DNA of 16,254 nt from JAATFY01 sp049276515 (lineage in GTDB: Bacteria; Pseudomonadota; Alphaproteobacteria; UBA9219): contig JBASWO010000146.1 of the NCBI GenBank assembly GCA_049276515.1, positions 1-16,254 on the forward strand. Reading direction: 5' to 3'. A program made the translations under genes and the position numbers. The first letter of the stretch is position 1. Each line of letters begins with the position of its first letter. A model generated the notes under the pieces. That model ran no database searches. It saw only the letters and a program-made list of their open reading frames with translations, and had not been told where the DNA came from. Shown here piece by piece: positions 15,165-16,254 of this stretch.

Positions 15165-16196
15165 TCATAGACCAACCTGCCTTACTGGAGGCTGGGAAGC
15201 CATCATTAGCGGTATTCTTATAAAAAAGCACGTCCCCTTACCGGGAATCGACTCACATTCAATTGTACCACCAATTTTCTCGATATTCGTCTTCACAACA
15301 TCCATGCCGACGCCGCGCCCAGAAAGCGTAGACACATCGTCGGCCGTGGAAAAACCCGGTTTGAAGATATAGGCTATAACCTCTTGATCTTCGAGGCCAT
15401 CTAAGACCTGTTGTGTCGCCAAAGACTTTTTTAATATCTCGTTTTTTATTTTATTGATCGAAATGCCTGCCCCGTCATCTGCGACTTGGATAATAAGTCG
15501 GCCATCGCGACATTGAGCATCCAGAACTATAGATCCCTCGCTAAGCTTGCCTGCATGTGCGCGGTCGGTGTCTTTTTCAATTCCATGCGCAATAGCATTG
15601 CGTATAAGATGCATTAAAGGGTCGCGCATAAGCCGTATGACTTTGCGTGGAACCTCGACTGCTTCCCCATGGGTTTTAAAGTGAATTTTTTTATTCGCCT
15701 CAAAGGAAGCGTCGCGAGCCACAGCCTGCATTCTTTGCCACAAACTACCAATGGGCAACAAAGCATCGTCGTCATTGTCCATCTTATGGGCGAAGGCTGA
15801 TTTTTGTGGATGTATCCCCGGAGGAAGAACCATGGTTTCTAAGGCGGTAATAATATCGTCATCCTGTCCCAAGGGCTCCACGCCTTTTTCTTGAAGCTCA
15901 GTCAGTAATAGCTGGATACGAGACAAGGATAACATTAGTAACGCGGCTATATCCGCTGAAAGCACTGCTTTTTCATCCCGTATGCTAGCCAAAATATTTT
16001 CAGCTGCATGAGCTATTCGCTTAAAACGATTAAGACCAAGAAAGCTACTAGAACTTTTAATGGTGTGCATAAGTCGAAAAATACTATTGAGTAATTCAGA
16101 ATCTTTTGGATTGTTTTCAAGGGAAACAAGTTGCTGATCCAGTGCGATCATGCTTTCAGAAGTTTCCGCAAGGAACTCTTTGAGCAAATCGTCCAT
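15165..16196 (-). CDS. short CheA-like histidine kinase without CheW-like domain
   Basis: The 343-residue protein has an N-terminal Hpt (P1) domain (about 1-105) with phospho-accepting H44 in HTIKSSSSFLG. A linker of about 40 residues and a CheA-type HATPase domain (about 150-332) follow. The N box is DPLMHLIRNAIAHGIE with N200, the G1 motif is DDGAG at 240-244, and the G2 motif is GRGVGMDVV at 293-301. It ends after the ATPase fold, so the P5 CheW-like domain is absent, as is P2. Only the tail of the P3 dimerisation helix (PIGSLWQRMQAVARD) is recognisable. Normal CheA proteins are about 600-750 residues. There is no room for a frameshifted P5: cheY starts 19 bp downstream. GAGGA at 16208-16204 supports the ATG. 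Confidence 0.88.
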   Translation of the reverse strand: MDDLLKEFLAETSESMIALDQQLVSLENNPKDSELLNSIFRLMHTIKSSSSFLGLNRFKRIAHAAENILASIRDEKAVLSADIAALLMLSLSRIQLLLTELQEKGVEPLGQDDDIITALETMVLPPGIHPQKSAFAHKMDNDDDALLPIGSLWQRMQAVARDASFEANKKIHFKTHGEAVEVPRKVIRLMRDPLMHLIRNAIAHGIEKDTDRAHAGKLSEGSIVLDAQCRDGRLIIQVADDGAGISINKIKNEILKKSLATQQVLDGLEDQEVIAYIFKPGFSTADDVSTLSGRGVGMDVVKTNIEKIGGTIECESIPGKGTCFFIRIPLMMASQPPVRQVGL

Positions 16197-16219
16197 TCTG
16201 CGATCCTCTAGGCCAATAG

Positions 16220-16254
16220 CTATCTGCCCCGAGCATGCGCGGCAACCCCTATAT
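16220..16254 (-). CDS. possible 3' end of a gene upstream of the kinase (partial)
   Basis: On the minus strand one frame reads ten codons (IGVAAHARGR) to a TAG at 16222-16220, 23 bp before the kinase start. This is the spacing expected if another gene precedes in the same operon. From memory, chpT is found with cheY and cheR homologues in some alphaproteobacteria, so chpT is a candidate. Ten codons cannot identify a gene, and the other frames here are not excluded. Confidence 0.2.
   Translation of the reverse strand, partial: IGVAAHARGR

Noticed and set aside
15146..15175. Longer cheY start overlapping the kinase end
   Set aside because: Adds ten residues before the conserved beta-1 strand, while the ATG at 15145 has a GGAG ribosome site.
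16197..16254. In-frame extension of the kinase beyond its ATG to the window edge
   Set aside because: The frame is open, but the translation is rich in Cys and Arg and unlike an Hpt N-terminus; GAGGA at correct spacing favours the ATG at 16196.

Overview
The window is a flagellar and cell-cycle/chemotaxis regulatory cluster from an alphaproteobacterium. FlbD (the fliF-operon sigma-54 activator with a degenerate receiver) and CtrA are both alphaproteobacterial hallmarks, and the gene order fliF-fliG-fliH-fliN-flbD is the one known from Caulobacter-type genomes. Base composition looks moderate (somewhat under 50% GC by eye), so this is not a typical high-GC Caulobacter or Rhodospirillum. A lower-GC free-living or host-associated alphaproteobacterial lineage fits, but the genus cannot be resolved from this sequence.

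Layout. Bases 1-99 hold what may be the last 32 codons of an unknown plus-strand gene, with a small hairpin. A promoter-like gap (100-247) contains a CtrA-like half site. From 248 to 11232 runs one tightly packed plus-strand block: fliF (MS ring), fliG (rotor switch), fliH (export ATPase regulator), fliN (C ring), flbD (sigma-54 activator), flhA (export gate), flhF (SRP-type GTPase), a FlhG/MinD-like ATPase, and a long Pro/Gln/Thr-rich FliK-like hook-length protein. Gaps are 0-27 bp or short overlaps, so it reads as a single operon. It meets the minus-strand pair fliI-fliJ tail to tail with a 4-bp overlap. fliI diverges from ctrA across a 192-bp AT-rich control region carrying several TTAA boxes, one of them a perfect TTAA-N7-TTAA CtrA site. 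ctrA then converges on a minus-strand trio transcribed from the right edge: a short CheA-like histidine kinase, cheY and cheR.

How it fits together. FliF, FliG and FliN build the basal-body rotor. FlhA, FliH, FliI and FliJ form the export gate and its ATPase complex. FliK would set hook length, and FlhF/FlhG would set the place and number of flagella. CtrA probably switches on the early fliF operon, and flbD inside that operon would pass the signal to later sigma-54 genes. The kinase-CheY-CheR trio next to ctrA looks like a compact signalling module.

The most unusual item is the CheA-like kinase. It has an Hpt domain with the phospho-accepting His and an intact HATPase domain, but no CheW-like (P5) domain, no P2 domain and little of the P3 dimerisation hairpin, so it is unlikely to sit in an ordinary receptor array. 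A second point of interest is the pairing of an FlhF with altered GTPase motifs and an FlhG without the usual N-terminal FlhF-activating motif. No mobile elements, CRISPR arrays, tRNA or rRNA genes were seen.
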